Shown here: positions 48,501 to 57,327 of the stretch, piece after piece
Layout of the letters: each line of letters opens with the position of its first letter
Numbering within the stretch: position 1 is the stretch's first letter
From: Kriegella sp963975415
Lineage (GTDB): Bacteria > Bacteroidota > Bacteroidia > Flavobacteriales > Flavobacteriaceae
Direction of reading: 5' to 3'
DNA: 64,000 bases
NCBI RefSeq assembly: GCF_963975415.1
Contig: NZ_CAXBGN010000007.1
Span: 62,001-126,000 of the forward strand
The notes under the pieces: generated by a model
What the model was told of the DNA's origin: nothing
Seen by the model: the letters and a program-made list of their open reading frames with translations, nothing else
The model's database searches: none
Made by a program: the position numbers and the translations under genes

Positions 48501-49204
48501 CGTATGTTTCGAGCTAATTGTCCTGTGGTATTATTAAAGGTCAAATCTACCGCATTGGTCAAGTTATAATCTGTTCCACTAGCGGTACCTGAAATTGTAT
48601 AGTTGACCGTTACCGGACTTGCAGTACCATTGGGATTGTCCAATACAATTCGAAATTGCCCGTATGAAAAAGTCCCGGAACCATCTTCATTGACCTCGTC
48701 AATAAAATTTGCCGAGACCGTATCCAACGAAATAACACCCGTATCATTATCTGTAATGCTAACAGTAGCTTCGCCCGTTCCGGCAATAGTATAAGCAAAA
48801 CTCGGACTCAAATTGAGTACGACTGATTCTGTGCCCTCTACAAGATTGTCATTTACAATACCGCCAACTGTAATATCCTCAAAATCGTTACCGGCAGCAC
48901 CTGTAAACAGGAATACGGTTCCAGAGGCGGCTGGCGCATAGATGGAGGCGTAGTCGTCACCTTGTGTTGCCGTACCCGATATTATATACCCCACCGAATA
49001 AAAACTACCAGGAAGTCCTCCTGTAATAGATATCCTAAAAGTACCGGAAGTACCAGTTTCTGAAGCAGTGGCAACGGTCGCATTAACTGAAACCAGCTGC
49101 CCTTGAAGCATAAGTCCGGAAAGTAGGGCAGCAGCAAAAATAAAGCGCTTGTAAAGCGAATTATCTCCTGGGGCCAAGGAAAAATAATTTCTTTTCAATT
49201 TCAT
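45503..49204 (-). CDS. Large multidomain surface adhesin with gliding-motility C-terminal domain
   Basis: The ATG at 49204 is chosen because it places the signal peptide (RFIFAAALLSGLMLQGQ) near the N-terminus; an upstream start at 49279 would add 25 odd residues. The ~1233-residue product has two Calx-beta-like domains (about 40-153 and 155-277), an imperfectly duplicated cysteine-bearing module (295-460 and 483-740), a calcium-binding thrombospondin-type-3 stretch of DxDxDG loops (741-864), two DUF11-type domains (865-1120) and a gliding-motility/T9SS C-terminal domain (about 1135-1233) with FSPNGDGTNDEL and DGTYFYVLDV. It is presumably exported by T9SS with the SprF encoded eight bases downstream. 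Function as a cell-surface adhesin is inferred. Confidence 0.92.
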   Translation of the reverse strand: MKLKRNYFSLAPGDNSLYKRFIFAAALLSGLMLQGQLVSVNATVATASETGTSGTFRISITGGLPGSFYSVGYIISGTATQGDDYASIYAPAASGTVFLFTGAAGNDFEDITVGGIVNDNLVEGTESVVLNLSPSFAYTIAGTGEATVSITDNDTGVISLDTVSANFIDEVNEDGSGTFSYGQFRIVLDNPNGTASPVTVNYTISGTASGTDYNLTNAVDLTFNNTTGQLARNIRVAPVDDAVAEPDETVTITLNSTSNPVLFSIGTPASATITIIDDDCAAGDTAPAVSTNAEAFCDTFSQALDDYFIGVRPANTDLGWTTNPDPSVQGDWLPPANGSPVTVPGVYYAFFVDNTTYDCFSPTAAVTITQSFSPSAGTTTDAGACSDEDFGESRVDLDDHIDDEDDGDWTQTGGPSVGAIPGNNRIDFDGRATGQYIFTYTTNTATGACVNDTATVTVTVIECCDAGSTGPQLIANPPATVYCDAFPDALSLSDFTTSVPPAGTVLKWTTDSADPADVSSHLTNTRINNPLPGTYYALFYDADNDCTSPLLEVTLALNETPTITGTEGGTRCGPGEVELTVTATGSPTFNWYTSETGGTPVDTGASYTPTVSQGVNLEPRNHSFWVEATENGCPSPRVEVIATVVPQPSPGIPSDTSSCNDSRFGTTTLNLAGQLAGEDAGVWAVTSQPAGGSLGSPTNGTGTVDFQGQPDGDYVFTFSTTGAQAPCANESSMVTVSVSSCDTDNDGDGLFGGDEQALGTDPNNPDTDGDGVNDGVEVGDIIAAPLDEDNDGIIDALDSNITDLDNDGVNDQQDPANDNPCVPDNSHNLCDTDGDGITDGDEEANGSDPLNPCDPNLTPDCEPDPIDLEIIKEVDNENALVGERVTFTIHANNLSDSRVLGVKIGDLLETGFEYIAHTASLGSYDPETGIWDVFEMQPLANITLEVTVDVLEGGVYTNTAELLDSFPIDNNSTNDVSMVTLNIDLPEGINLIVEKTARINNSENTVNVSSRVSPLIGEEVIFTIKVTNKSQEDAVSRIVVRDSITNSDELNFTILDAFTVNGTYNENSNVWVIESLAVGEEALLEISMVFEEIGTLFNTATIENSSPHESKVNDEDSQSTIQIEVSERTPLEIGIIFNQFSPNGDGTNDELKINRIDSETNEVVEIIYSIKIFNRYGALVFEGDDMTEEVIWDGSWEGQDAPDGTYFYVLDVVQDRDDVAPFKTQKGWIQLIR

Positions 49205-49370
49205 AAACTGTCCGTTGAATTTATAAGAATTCAATTCACAGCAATGTAAGTAGATTTTTTTATAGAAAATGGGACCCAATATTACTAAAAAAAAAAGCTA
49301 TGGCCCCAATTATACCGTTAAATATGCTTTTTTCGGATGAAATACAGAATTCGTAGATTAACGTATGGTA

Positions 49371-50252
49371 TTATAGCGCAGCAGAACTAGTTTCAGCCGT
49401 TGGTTCTATTTTTTTAACCAAGCCTTGTAAAACTCTTCCCGGCCCAACTTCAATATATGATGTGGCGCCATCACTAAACATGTTCCGAACACTTTGTGTC
49501 CATTTCACAGGTGCTGTCAACTGAGATATCAGGTTACCCTTAATTTGTTCGGCATCAGTGACCGCAGTCGTCGACACATTTTGGTATATGGGACATTTGG
49601 GCTCTTTAAAAAGTGTACTTTCTATGGCCGAAGCCAATTCTTCTCGAGCGGGTTCCATCAGTGGCGAATGAAAAGCCCCACCTACAGGTAAAACCAAAGC
49701 TCTACGGGCACCGGCTTCCTTCAACCGTTCGCAGGCCGTATTTATAGCCTCAATTTCTCCAGAGATAACCAATTGACCTGGGCAATTATAATTTGCGGCT
49801 ACGACAATACCAGATATTGCCCTACATACTTCTTCCACAATTTTATCATCAAGACCTAAAACTGCGGCCATGGTACTGGGTTTCAATTCGCACGCTTTCT
49901 GCATCGCTAAAGCTCTTTTGGAAACCAATTGCAGTCCATCTTCAAAATTTAGGGTACCATTTGCCACGAGTGCCGAAAACTCGCCCAATGAATGTCCAGC
50001 AACCATATCGGGTTTAAAATTATCGCCCATGACCATTGACATTATCACGGAATGTAAAAAAATAGCTGGTTGCGTAACCTTGGTCTCCTTTAAATCTTCG
50101 GGCGTACCTTCGAACATGATGTCCGTAATCGAAAAGCCAAGTAATTCATTGGCCTTCTCGAAGAGTTCCTGAGCTACTGGATACTTCTCGTATAAATCTA
50201 ATCCCATTCCTACAAACTGTGCCCCTTGCCCGGGAAAAATATATGCATTCAT
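49371..50252 (-). CDS. fabD: Malonyl-CoA:ACP transacylase FabD
   Basis: This 293-residue protein has the FabD pattern: FPGQGAQFVGMG (6-17), the nucleophile Ser88 in GHSLGE, the catalytic His195 in VGGAFHSPLME and a NCPGQLVISG strand. It loads malonate onto acyl carrier protein for fatty-acid synthesis. It is alone here, not next to other fab genes. A TACTTTTG element on the minus strand (50272-50279) just upstream is a likely -7 box. Downstream, 166 bases separate it from the adhesin start. Confidence 0.96.
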   Translation of the reverse strand: MNAYIFPGQGAQFVGMGLDLYEKYPVAQELFEKANELLGFSITDIMFEGTPEDLKETKVTQPAIFLHSVIMSMVMGDNFKPDMVAGHSLGEFSALVANGTLNFEDGLQLVSKRALAMQKACELKPSTMAAVLGLDDKIVEEVCRAISGIVVAANYNCPGQLVISGEIEAINTACERLKEAGARRALVLPVGGAFHSPLMEPAREELASAIESTLFKEPKCPIYQNVSTTAVTDAEQIKGNLISQLTAPVKWTQSVRNMFSDGATSYIEVGPGRVLQGLVKKIEPTAETSSAAL

Positions 50253-50271
50253 TTTTTCTGTTTTGATGCCT

Positions 50272-50279
50272 CAAAAGTA
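50272..50279 (-). promoter_or_regulatory. Candidate -7 element for fabD
   Basis: On the minus strand this reads TACTTTTG, a full TAnnTTTG match, 19 bases before the fabD start; the leader would be very short. The -33 partner is not clear. Confidence 0.4.
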
Positions 50280-50385
50280 GGAATTAATGTTCAAGTGTAC
50301 GAATCAAGCGTATGTTGAAAAGGCCAAAATTTTGTGAAATATGCATTCTACGGTTGCCATTTACCCCTTTATCAGTCTATTCAGT

Positions 50386-50898
50386 CTATTTTTCCTTGAA
50401 CCAACTTGAATATTTAACATAGTTATTTGCGATACGATCTACTTCACCAGCACTCAATTCTGGACTTATATCTTTTATTTTTTTGGCGGGCATACCGGCG
50501 AAAACAGCACCTGAAGGCACAAGTGTTCCTTTGGTTACGACAGCTCCCGCTGCAATGATGCTATTACTTTCAACCACACAATCATCCATAACGATACTCC
50601 CCATGCCGATCAAAACATTATCGGCTATGGTACAGCCATGCACTATAGCATTATGCCCTATCGAAACATTATTACCGATAGTAGTGGGCGATTTTTGATA
50701 CGTACAATGAATCACCGCCCCATCTTGTACATTCACCTTATTGCCCATTTTAATGAAATGTACATCGCCCCGAATCACTGCATTGAACCATACACTACAT
50801 TGCGCGCCCATACTTACTTCTCCGACAATTGTCGCATTTTCGGCTATAAAGCAATCCTCACCGATTATGGGCGTTTTTCCGTTAATTGTTTTTATCAT
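50386..50898 (-). CDS. Gamma-carbonic anhydrase family protein
   Basis: This 170-residue protein is a left-handed beta-helix of hexapeptide repeats. The gamma-carbonic anhydrase signature is visible: RGD (43-45), NVQDG (56-60), and the zinc-ligand histidines His64 (VIHC), His82 (IGHNA) and His87 (IVHGC). Members of this family range from true carbonic anhydrases to YrdA/PaaY-like proteins of uncertain activity, so CO2 hydration is likely but not certain. It is 48 bases downstream of the LytTR regulator gene on the same strand, perhaps transcribed with it. A tandem 9-bp repeat (TCAGTCTAT twice, 50372-50389) lies at its 3' end. Confidence 0.92.
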   Translation of the reverse strand: MIKTINGKTPIIGEDCFIAENATIVGEVSMGAQCSVWFNAVIRGDVHFIKMGNKVNVQDGAVIHCTYQKSPTTIGNNVSIGHNAIVHGCTIADNVLIGMGSIVMDDCVVESNSIIAAGAVVTKGTLVPSGAVFAGMPAKKIKDISPELSAGEVDRIANNYVKYSSWFKEK

Positions 50899-50946
50899 TC
50901 TTCTTCCCTATGAATTTTCTATTATCGACTTCGACTTGACACCCAT

Positions 50947-51675
50947 TTAAAAATACGCCAACAATTCCTTTTTTCTTGATGCAGAGACCAAAAGTTCTTT
51001 GCCATTGGAAACAATAACACTTCCACCCTTTCCCTTTCTGTATTTTACCACTTCATTGACATTGACCAAGTACGACTTATGGATACGGGCAAAAGCAAAA
51101 CCGGACAAGGCTTCCTCAAAATACTTCAAGGTTTTGCTTACCAATATTTTCTTATTAATCAGATAAATTTCCGTGTAGTTGTCATCGGCCTTACAGTAAA
51201 GAATTTCTGAAACGTTCAATACTTGAAACCCATCTTGTTGGGGAAGCGTAATTTTACCGAGTACCTGCCCTAACTTTGGTCGTAGCACCCGGTCTTCCAG
51301 TATATCTTCTTTTTGTTTGATCTCTATCACATACTCAACCGCCCGCACCAACTCGTCTATATTGATCGGTTTCATCAAATAATAGGCTGCATGGTTGTTC
51401 AAGGCATCTTTGGCATATTGATCATATGCTGTAACAAATACCGTCTGAAAGCTTCTATCGGGCAATTGGTCCAATAGGTCGAACGCATTGCCAAAAGGCA
51501 TTTCAACATCTAAAAACAACAGGTCGGGCTCATTTTCTTGAATAAGCTGAAGCGCTTCATTTATAGATGATGCCTCGCCCATCAGATTGACCTCCCTGCA
51601 GTATTTAACTATATAGTTTCGCAATATTTCACGACTATTGGCCTCATCTTCAACTATGATCGCGTTTAATTTCAT
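50947..51675 (-). CDS. LytTR-family response regulator
   Basis: This 242-residue protein has a receiver domain (about residues 3-118; acidic pocket Glu9/Asp10, phospho-acceptor Asp56 in LLFLDVEMPFGNAFDLL, MKPI) and a C-terminal LytTR DNA-binding domain (about 140-240; ILYCKADDNYTEIYLINKK, FARIHKSYLVNVNEV). It is translationally coupled to the upstream TPR histidine kinase (TAATG overlap at 51675), forming a LytS/LytR-type pair. Target genes are not known; the gamma-carbonic anhydrase gene just downstream is one candidate. Confidence 0.95.
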   Translation of the reverse strand: MKLNAIIVEDEANSREILRNYIVKYCREVNLMGEASSINEALQLIQENEPDLLFLDVEMPFGNAFDLLDQLPDRSFQTVFVTAYDQYAKDALNNHAAYYLMKPINIDELVRAVEYVIEIKQKEDILEDRVLRPKLGQVLGKITLPQQDGFQVLNVSEILYCKADDNYTEIYLINKKILVSKTLKYFEEALSGFAFARIHKSYLVNVNEVVKYRKGKGGSVIVSNGKELLVSASRKKELLAYF

Positions 51676-53621
51676 TAATTTTTATTTAAAGTGAATACCA
51701 CTTTCGTGCCCGTACCATTAGCCAAATCTATAATATCGACCTCAATCTTGTTCTTGTACATGTCATTCAAAATGGCAATGCGCTTCTTAATGTTTCCCAT
51801 ACCTTTCGATTTTTGCTTTCTTTGGTTCTTGGTCTTTAGCTCTGCAGATTTCGCCCTGCCTATACCATTGTCTTCAATTGTGATTACCAAGGATGTGGCA
51901 TCTATCTGTTTTACATGGATTTTCAAAGAACCTTTATCCGCTTTATAGCGCAGCCCGTGCCATATTGCATTTTCTACGTATGGCTGCAGCAGCATGGGTG
52001 GAATTTGAAAATCTGTAACATGCACTTTCTCATCAATAGTAATCTTATAATCGAATTTATCAGGAAAACGAGTATGCTCTAATTTAGTATAGAGCTCCAA
52101 AAGGGAAAGCTCTTTGCTTAAGGAAATAAAATCTTCTTCGGAATTTTCAAGCACGGTGCGCATTAAAGTCGAGAACTCACTTAAATATCTATTGGCGCTA
52201 CGCTCATCACTTTTGGCTATGTAATTGTTGACCGAATTCAAGGCATTAAAAATAAAATGCGGATTCATTTGGGAGCGCAGCGATTTTAATGCCAACAAGT
52301 TGTTCGCCAATTTTTGCTGTTGGTCGCTCCGATAGAAAAAGAAAACGGCCAATCCCATCAAAATCAAACCACAAATCAAGGAGTATATCACCCATCGTTG
52401 TCTTTTGTTGGTTTCTTGAATCAATTGCTGCTCGGTCAGCGCTAAGTCATACTTGCTTTGAAAAAGTTCCCGGTCTTGCTCCAACCCTAAAATTCTACTC
52501 TGTTTGTTCGATATTTCGCGATTAAATCGTGCGGCGCGAGAAATTTCCTGTTCTTTACGAACATATAGGGTATCAACCACCGCTACATACGCTTGGTAAG
52601 TTTCCAAGGCTTTGTTATAATCACCTTTATGCCGATAGACTTCCGACAACTTTCGAGTGGCATCTTTCTGCACCACCAAATCATCTTGGTCGTCGGCCTC
52701 CGCTATGCTCTGCCGCAAATACGGAATAGCCTGGTCGTATTTATCCTGAGCAATATACGCGTTGGCAATTTTATAGTTGATGCGTTGGGTGGTAATTGAA
52801 TCGACGGTTGCAATTTTTGTTGCTACACTAGCTTCAGGTTTTGACAGTTTTTTTAAACCATCGAGTTCGGTCAAGCTCTTTTTTCGTAATTCGATTTCAT
52901 CTTCGAACCGACTCTTCTGGTTATAAAAATCTGCAACTTTTTCCTTTTCTTGAACAGCACGTTGGGGCGCCTGACTATTGGCCAATTTTAAGGAATTACC
53001 ATAAAAAGCCTCCGCCTCAGTAGACCTATCATTACTGGCATAGGCGTCACCGATTTTAGAGTTTAAATCGGCCAATTTAGGAGCAATCTGGTTCTTTTTC
53101 GCCACTTTCAAGCCTTCTGAATAAAAAGATACCGCCTTTTCTATTTGATTCATACCGGTATAGGAATCGCCCATAACCTCATAAAGTTCCGCACGCTGAT
53201 AAGGAACCATTCCCTCAACTTCCAATAACGGCACAAGCACTTTCTCTGCAGCCCTAAAGGCCTTGGTGCGCACATACACCTTTCCTAAAAGCAATGTCGT
53301 TCGTGTCGATTTGTTTGCCTCAAGTGCATCAATATAGCTGGTAATAGCGAGATCGTACTGTTCGTAATATTGGTAGACCTCACCAAGTGCGGTCAAAGAA
53401 GTAGCCAAATCTTTTTTATTTGCTTTCTTGCCAAGCTCGGCAATGGATCGTGTGATAAAATCGATACTTTTTCCAATATCCTTTCTCTTATAAAATGCTG
53501 CGGAATCAAGGTAAGCTTGATGCTTTGAAATTTCACGACTCGCCCTTTTGTCCGATACTTGGGCAAAAACCGTAACAAGTCCAAAAAACAGAAATACTCC
53601 TATGAAACAATAGTTCTTCAT
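51675..53621 (-). CDS. Tetratricopeptide-repeat sensor histidine kinase (LytS/YehU type)
   Basis: This 648-residue protein has a signal peptide (cleavage near VFAQ), periplasmic TPR repeats (about residues 30-365), a coiled-coil, one membrane helix (about 405-425; WVIYSLICGLILMGLAVFFF in part) and a His_kinase domain with the phospho-acceptor His in QMNPHFIFNALNSVNNYI (about residue 452), followed by a HATPase domain (LQPYVENAIWHGLRYK, EDNGIGRAKS, GMGNIKKRI). This architecture is typical of Bacteroidota kinases paired with LytTR regulators. The signal is unknown. Confidence 0.94.
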   Translation of the reverse strand: MKNYCFIGVFLFFGLVTVFAQVSDKRASREISKHQAYLDSAAFYKRKDIGKSIDFITRSIAELGKKANKKDLATSLTALGEVYQYYEQYDLAITSYIDALEANKSTRTTLLLGKVYVRTKAFRAAEKVLVPLLEVEGMVPYQRAELYEVMGDSYTGMNQIEKAVSFYSEGLKVAKKNQIAPKLADLNSKIGDAYASNDRSTEAEAFYGNSLKLANSQAPQRAVQEKEKVADFYNQKSRFEDEIELRKKSLTELDGLKKLSKPEASVATKIATVDSITTQRINYKIANAYIAQDKYDQAIPYLRQSIAEADDQDDLVVQKDATRKLSEVYRHKGDYNKALETYQAYVAVVDTLYVRKEQEISRAARFNREISNKQSRILGLEQDRELFQSKYDLALTEQQLIQETNKRQRWVIYSLICGLILMGLAVFFFYRSDQQQKLANNLLALKSLRSQMNPHFIFNALNSVNNYIAKSDERSANRYLSEFSTLMRTVLENSEEDFISLSKELSLLELYTKLEHTRFPDKFDYKITIDEKVHVTDFQIPPMLLQPYVENAIWHGLRYKADKGSLKIHVKQIDATSLVITIEDNGIGRAKSAELKTKNQRKQKSKGMGNIKKRIAILNDMYKNKIEVDIIDLANGTGTKVVFTLNKN

Positions 53622-53831
53622 AACCTTATTTACAACGTAAACTTAGCTGATTTAAGCGGTACAAAAAAATGGGAAATGGCCAATAACCACGCCATAACAA
53701 GCCGTTTATATTCTATTACGAAGTCAAAACGACACTTTACGCATTCAAACAGGACGTTCACTCAATGGTCGTTTTTGAAAAAAAAGTTCGGGCTTACATT
53801 TATTCCATATTAACACTAAAATCAGTAATCT

Positions 53832-55010
53832 ATGAAAAACATAAAGCAACTTTTAGGAATGGGCTTAATGAGCTTTACGATAACAGCGGTCTCCGCATGT
53901 GAAACGAAGTCAAAAAAACAAAGTGTCGAACCGCTGATTGCCCAGGTCATCACAAACGATGAAAAACCGGACGACAATACAGTGAAAATCGCTCTTCTGC
54001 TCGACACAAGTAATAGTATGGATGGCCTTATCAACCAAGCAAAAGCACAATTGTGGGATATTGTAAACAAATTTACACATGCCAAGTGTGGCAATGAAGC
54101 CAGACCAAAACTTCAGATTGCCCTGTACCAATACGGAAATGACAATCTTTCTTCTAGAGCAGGTTATATTGAACAGGTATTGAACTTCAGTAGTGACCTT
54201 GATGAAATTTCAGAAAAACTCTTTTCATTGACTACTGATGGGGGCGAAGAATACTGCGGTACAGTGATCAATACCTCTTTGCGACAATTGGAATGGGGAA
54301 AAAATCCTGATAATCTAAAAATGATATTCATTGCCGGTAATGAACCTTTCACCCAAGGCAAATTAAATTATAAGGACGCCGTTACCGATGCGAAAGAAAA
54401 GGACATTGTTGTAAATACTATTTTCTGCGGCGACTATGAGCAAGGTATAAACGCGGAATGGAAAAAAGGAGCTGCACTAACAGGTGGAGAGTACATGGCC
54501 ATTGACCATAACCGCCAGGTAGTCCAAATCGACACACCTTATGACGATGTCATCATTCGGTTGAATTCAAAATTGAACAAAACGTACATTTCGTACGGGG
54601 CGTTAGGACAATCAAAAATGCGATTACAGGCAGCGCAAGATGCCAATGCGGAGACTTTGGAAGAGGTGGTCATGGTAAAACGGGCAGTAAGCAAAAGTTC
54701 ACGCTTGTATTCGAACTCTTCATGGGATTTAGTCGATGCTTCGGATGATATGAAATTTGATGTTTCTAAAATTAAAAAAACGGAGCTGCCAAAAGAGCTA
54801 CAGGGCAAAACAACTGCCCAAATAGCGACATACATCAAAGAAAAAAAATCGGAACGAACTCAAATACAAAAGGAGATTCTGGAATTAAATGCCAAGCGTG
54901 ATGCCTATATCTCCAAAAATCAAAAAGAAGGCGCCACTGGAGAATTGGAGAACGCTATGCTAAAGGCTATCGAAAAACAAGCTGCTCAAAAGGCGTACAA
55001 ATGGGAATAG
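53832..55010 (+). CDS. vWA-domain lipoprotein
   Basis: This 392-residue protein has a lipoprotein-like signal peptide (Cys23 after Val-Ser-Ala) and a von Willebrand factor A domain (about residues 50-250). The metal-ion-dependent adhesion site is intact: DTSNSMDG (58-65) gives Asp58, Ser60 and Ser62, followed by TTDGGEEYCG as a likely threonine/aspartate loop. The last ~100 residues are helical and highly charged (KEKKSERTQIQKEILELNAK), probably a coiled coil. It is likely a surface or periplasmic binding protein, with partner unknown. It is divergent from the kinase gene and convergent with an orphan PorP/SprF gene. Confidence 0.82.
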   Translation: MKNIKQLLGMGLMSFTITAVSACETKSKKQSVEPLIAQVITNDEKPDDNTVKIALLLDTSNSMDGLINQAKAQLWDIVNKFTHAKCGNEARPKLQIALYQYGNDNLSSRAGYIEQVLNFSSDLDEISEKLFSLTTDGGEEYCGTVINTSLRQLEWGKNPDNLKMIFIAGNEPFTQGKLNYKDAVTDAKEKDIVVNTIFCGDYEQGINAEWKKGAALTGGEYMAIDHNRQVVQIDTPYDDVIIRLNSKLNKTYISYGALGQSKMRLQAAQDANAETLEEVVMVKRAVSKSSRLYSNSSWDLVDASDDMKFDVSKIKKTELPKELQGKTTAQIATYIKEKKSERTQIQKEILELNAKRDAYISKNQKEGATGELENAMLKAIEKQAAQKAYKWE

Positions 55011-55042
55011 ATCAACTGAAATGGGTAACGAAAACTTAAAGC

Positions 55043-55080
55043 GGCGATAATGTATGAAAGTACCTTGTCGCCCTGTTTTT
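55043..55080 (+). terminator. Intrinsic terminator of the vWA lipoprotein gene
   Basis: GGCGATAA (55043-55050) pairs with TTGTCGCC (55065-55072) with one G-U, around a loop that itself contains GTA/TAC, followed by CTGTTTTT. Confidence 0.6.
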
Positions 55081-55156
55081 GACAGCCCTTATCTTTAAAA
55101 GTGCTGCCGCCAGCAAAAATGCGGCTCAATAAAGACGGTCTGCATCACGGAAGGTT

Positions 55157-56173
55157 TTATTGGGCGGCAGGGCAATAACAATCGTATTTACGCTCTGTTT
55201 GTCCAAAATCGTAACCCAGGGTAATTTGATGGAATCCACCACTATCAAACCGAATATCACCCATTTGATACGAGTAGTTATAAGACACCATGAAATTCTT
55301 GATATTTGCCCCCACAATGGGTGTAAAAAGTTGTAATCGCTGTACCACCAAGGCATTGCCTGATTGGTACTGTGCCCCATCAAAACTTCTTCGATACGAT
55401 ACTCCGCCCCAGACCCTTCCAAAATCAACATCGCGATATACTTTCGCATTTATATCCAAACTTTTTTCTTTGGTAAAATCGGTCATTTGAAACAAAACCG
55501 AAGGTTCAAGTTGCCATTCGCTTTTCCCGAACACATAACCCACCGAAAACAGATAGCGTCTAAGGTTATCGATTACGGGCACGTTATCTGGATTCTGTCT
55601 TCCGTAGCGATATAGATTACGTTTGCTTTCCAAGGCATTTAATATGGCAAAATGGGAGTAGAACTCCATATGGTTATACGATAATCCTAAATCTACATTG
55701 AAATAGCCTTGACTAATCTTACCCCCAGTAATGGCATTGTCTATTTGTACCGACCTGAATTCGCTTTCGTCGAGACTACTTTGTAAATATGTAGGACTCA
55801 ACCCAAAAGAAAGTTGATTAAGGTTTCGAATATCACCACCAAGCTTTAGATGATGTGCATAAGTCAATTTGATTCCCGTCTGGGCATGATATCCATTAGC
55901 ATCATTGAAAAATATGGCCCCGACGCCGCTATTGCTATCCCCTAGTCTAAAATTCGCATTTATGGTCTGTAGATTGGGGGCGTCATCGACGCTGAACCAT
56001 TGCATTCGGGCAGTGGCCCTAATTTTCCCTCCTTCACCAATACCCGCCATTGATGGATATACCAGGTAATAATTGTCTGCCAGATAGTCGAAATATACCG
56101 GAATTCCTTCCTGCGCGTATGTATTTAGGCCAAAGGCAAAGGAAGCGAGTAAAAGAAGCAAACGATTTTTCAT
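55157..56173 (-). CDS. Orphan PorP/SprF-family type IX secretion membrane protein
   Basis: This 338-residue protein has a signal peptide (cleavage near TYAQ) and the family pattern PVYFDYLADNYYLVYPSMAGI near the start, FNDANGYHAQTGIKLTYAHHL, and barrel strands to the end (FHQITLGYDFG). It differs from the other PorP/SprF in this window by the absence of an adjacent adhesin and by a short C-terminal tail ending YDCYCPAAQ with a Cys-x-Cys pair. Its T9SS substrate must be encoded elsewhere. It is divergent from the Nfu gene. Confidence 0.88.
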   Translation of the reverse strand: MKNRLLLLLASFAFGLNTYAQEGIPVYFDYLADNYYLVYPSMAGIGEGGKIRATARMQWFSVDDAPNLQTINANFRLGDSNSGVGAIFFNDANGYHAQTGIKLTYAHHLKLGGDIRNLNQLSFGLSPTYLQSSLDESEFRSVQIDNAITGGKISQGYFNVDLGLSYNHMEFYSHFAILNALESKRNLYRYGRQNPDNVPVIDNLRRYLFSVGYVFGKSEWQLEPSVLFQMTDFTKEKSLDINAKVYRDVDFGRVWGGVSYRRSFDGAQYQSGNALVVQRLQLFTPIVGANIKNFMVSYNYSYQMGDIRFDSGGFHQITLGYDFGQTERKYDCYCPAAQ

Positions 56174-56353
56174 CTATTTGGTTGGAACAAAAGTTCGTAT
56201 TATCGACTAAACATAACTAATAACGGATGAAATACAACAATATTATCTCAAATAACCATCCTTTGGAAGCGCTTAAGGCACTTTAGTTAAGACACCCATA
56301 AAAGCCTACGTACTTTGCAAAAATGATTGTATTTTTACATAAAATTAAAAGCG

Positions 56354-57256
56354 ATGAAAGAGTATACCATCACCACGATCAAAACCAACAACCCCAGCAT
56401 ATTAAAATTCGAGACGAATCAGTTTTTGGTTACAAATAAGAACTATGAGTTCAAAAATATTGACGAAGCCAAAGACTCTCCATTGGCCCGGCAATTGTTT
56501 TATCTTCCCTTCATCAAAACGGTTTATATTTCAGGCAACTTTATAGGCCTCGAACGTTTCGATATTGTAGAATGGGACGATGTCAAAGACGAAGTTGCCC
56601 AACAATTGGTGGAATACCTGAATGCAGGTGAACCAATCGTTATAGAACGTGAAGATTCAAAATTGTCGCCAGTGACGGTCTATGCCGAGGTAACACCTAA
56701 TCCGGCCACCATGAAATTCGTGGCCAACAAACGTATTGTTCCGGCAACATTCGAGTTTAAAAATATCGATGAGGCGGCAACATCCGATTTGGCCAAACAA
56801 CTTTTTCATTTTCCTTTTGTAAAGGAGGTCTTCTTTGACGAAAACTATGTTTCCATCAGAAAATACGATGTTGCCGAGTGGAACGATATAACTATGGAGC
56901 TTCGCGAATTTATCCGAAACTTCCTGGCCGAAGGCAAAGAAGTCGTTTCAGCGGAAACCCTAAGCCAAGAAAGTTTACAAGTCGCCAATAGCGAGGTAGC
57001 CAGTAAAAATTTGGATGACACCTCACAAGAAATTATCGACATTCTTGAAGAATATGTAAAACCTGCGGTCGCCAGTGATGGCGGAAACATTCTTTTTCAA
57101 TCGTATGAAAAAGAGAGTAAAACAGTCAATGTTATTCTACAAGGAGCTTGTAGTGGATGCCCCTCATCAACTTTCACTTTGAAAAATGGAATCGAGAACA
57201 TGTTAAAAAATATGATGGGTGACAAAATCAATGAAGTAGTAGCGGTAAACGGCTAA
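56354..57256 (+). CDS. Nfu/NifU-type Fe-S cluster scaffold with two Nfu N-domains
   Basis: The ATG at 56354 is preferred over 56327. The 300-residue protein has two tandem Nfu N-terminal domains (about residues 10-90 and 112-195), each with a (Y/T)FEFKNIDEA motif followed by LARQLF or LAKQLF and F(I/V)K(T/E)V, and a C-terminal NifU domain (about 222-298) with the cluster-binding Cys266-x-x-Cys269 in GACSGCPSST. It should carry and deliver Fe-S clusters in the cytosol. The doubled N-domain is the notable point. Dodecin follows 71 bases downstream. Confidence 0.94.
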   Translation: MKEYTITTIKTNNPSILKFETNQFLVTNKNYEFKNIDEAKDSPLARQLFYLPFIKTVYISGNFIGLERFDIVEWDDVKDEVAQQLVEYLNAGEPIVIEREDSKLSPVTVYAEVTPNPATMKFVANKRIVPATFEFKNIDEAATSDLAKQLFHFPFVKEVFFDENYVSIRKYDVAEWNDITMELREFIRNFLAEGKEVVSAETLSQESLQVANSEVASKNLDDTSQEIIDILEEYVKPAVASDGGNILFQSYEKESKTVNVILQGACSGCPSSTFTLKNGIENMLKNMMGDKINEVVAVNG

Positions 57257-57327
57257 TTTTCAACTTGGATTTTCGTCTTTGCGGTTAATATTCATTATCT
57301 TCAAGGAAATCAAAAAACCCATACACT

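Noticed and set aside
50372..50389. Tandem 9-bp repeat TCAGTCTAT at the 3' end of the gamma-carbonic anhydrase gene.
   Set aside because: Only two copies and no sign of function; likely replication slippage.
55106..55125. GCCGC/GCGGC hairpin after the orphan PorP/SprF gene (minus strand).
   Set aside because: Five base pairs only and a weak T-rich stretch; may be a terminator but not supported enough to list.
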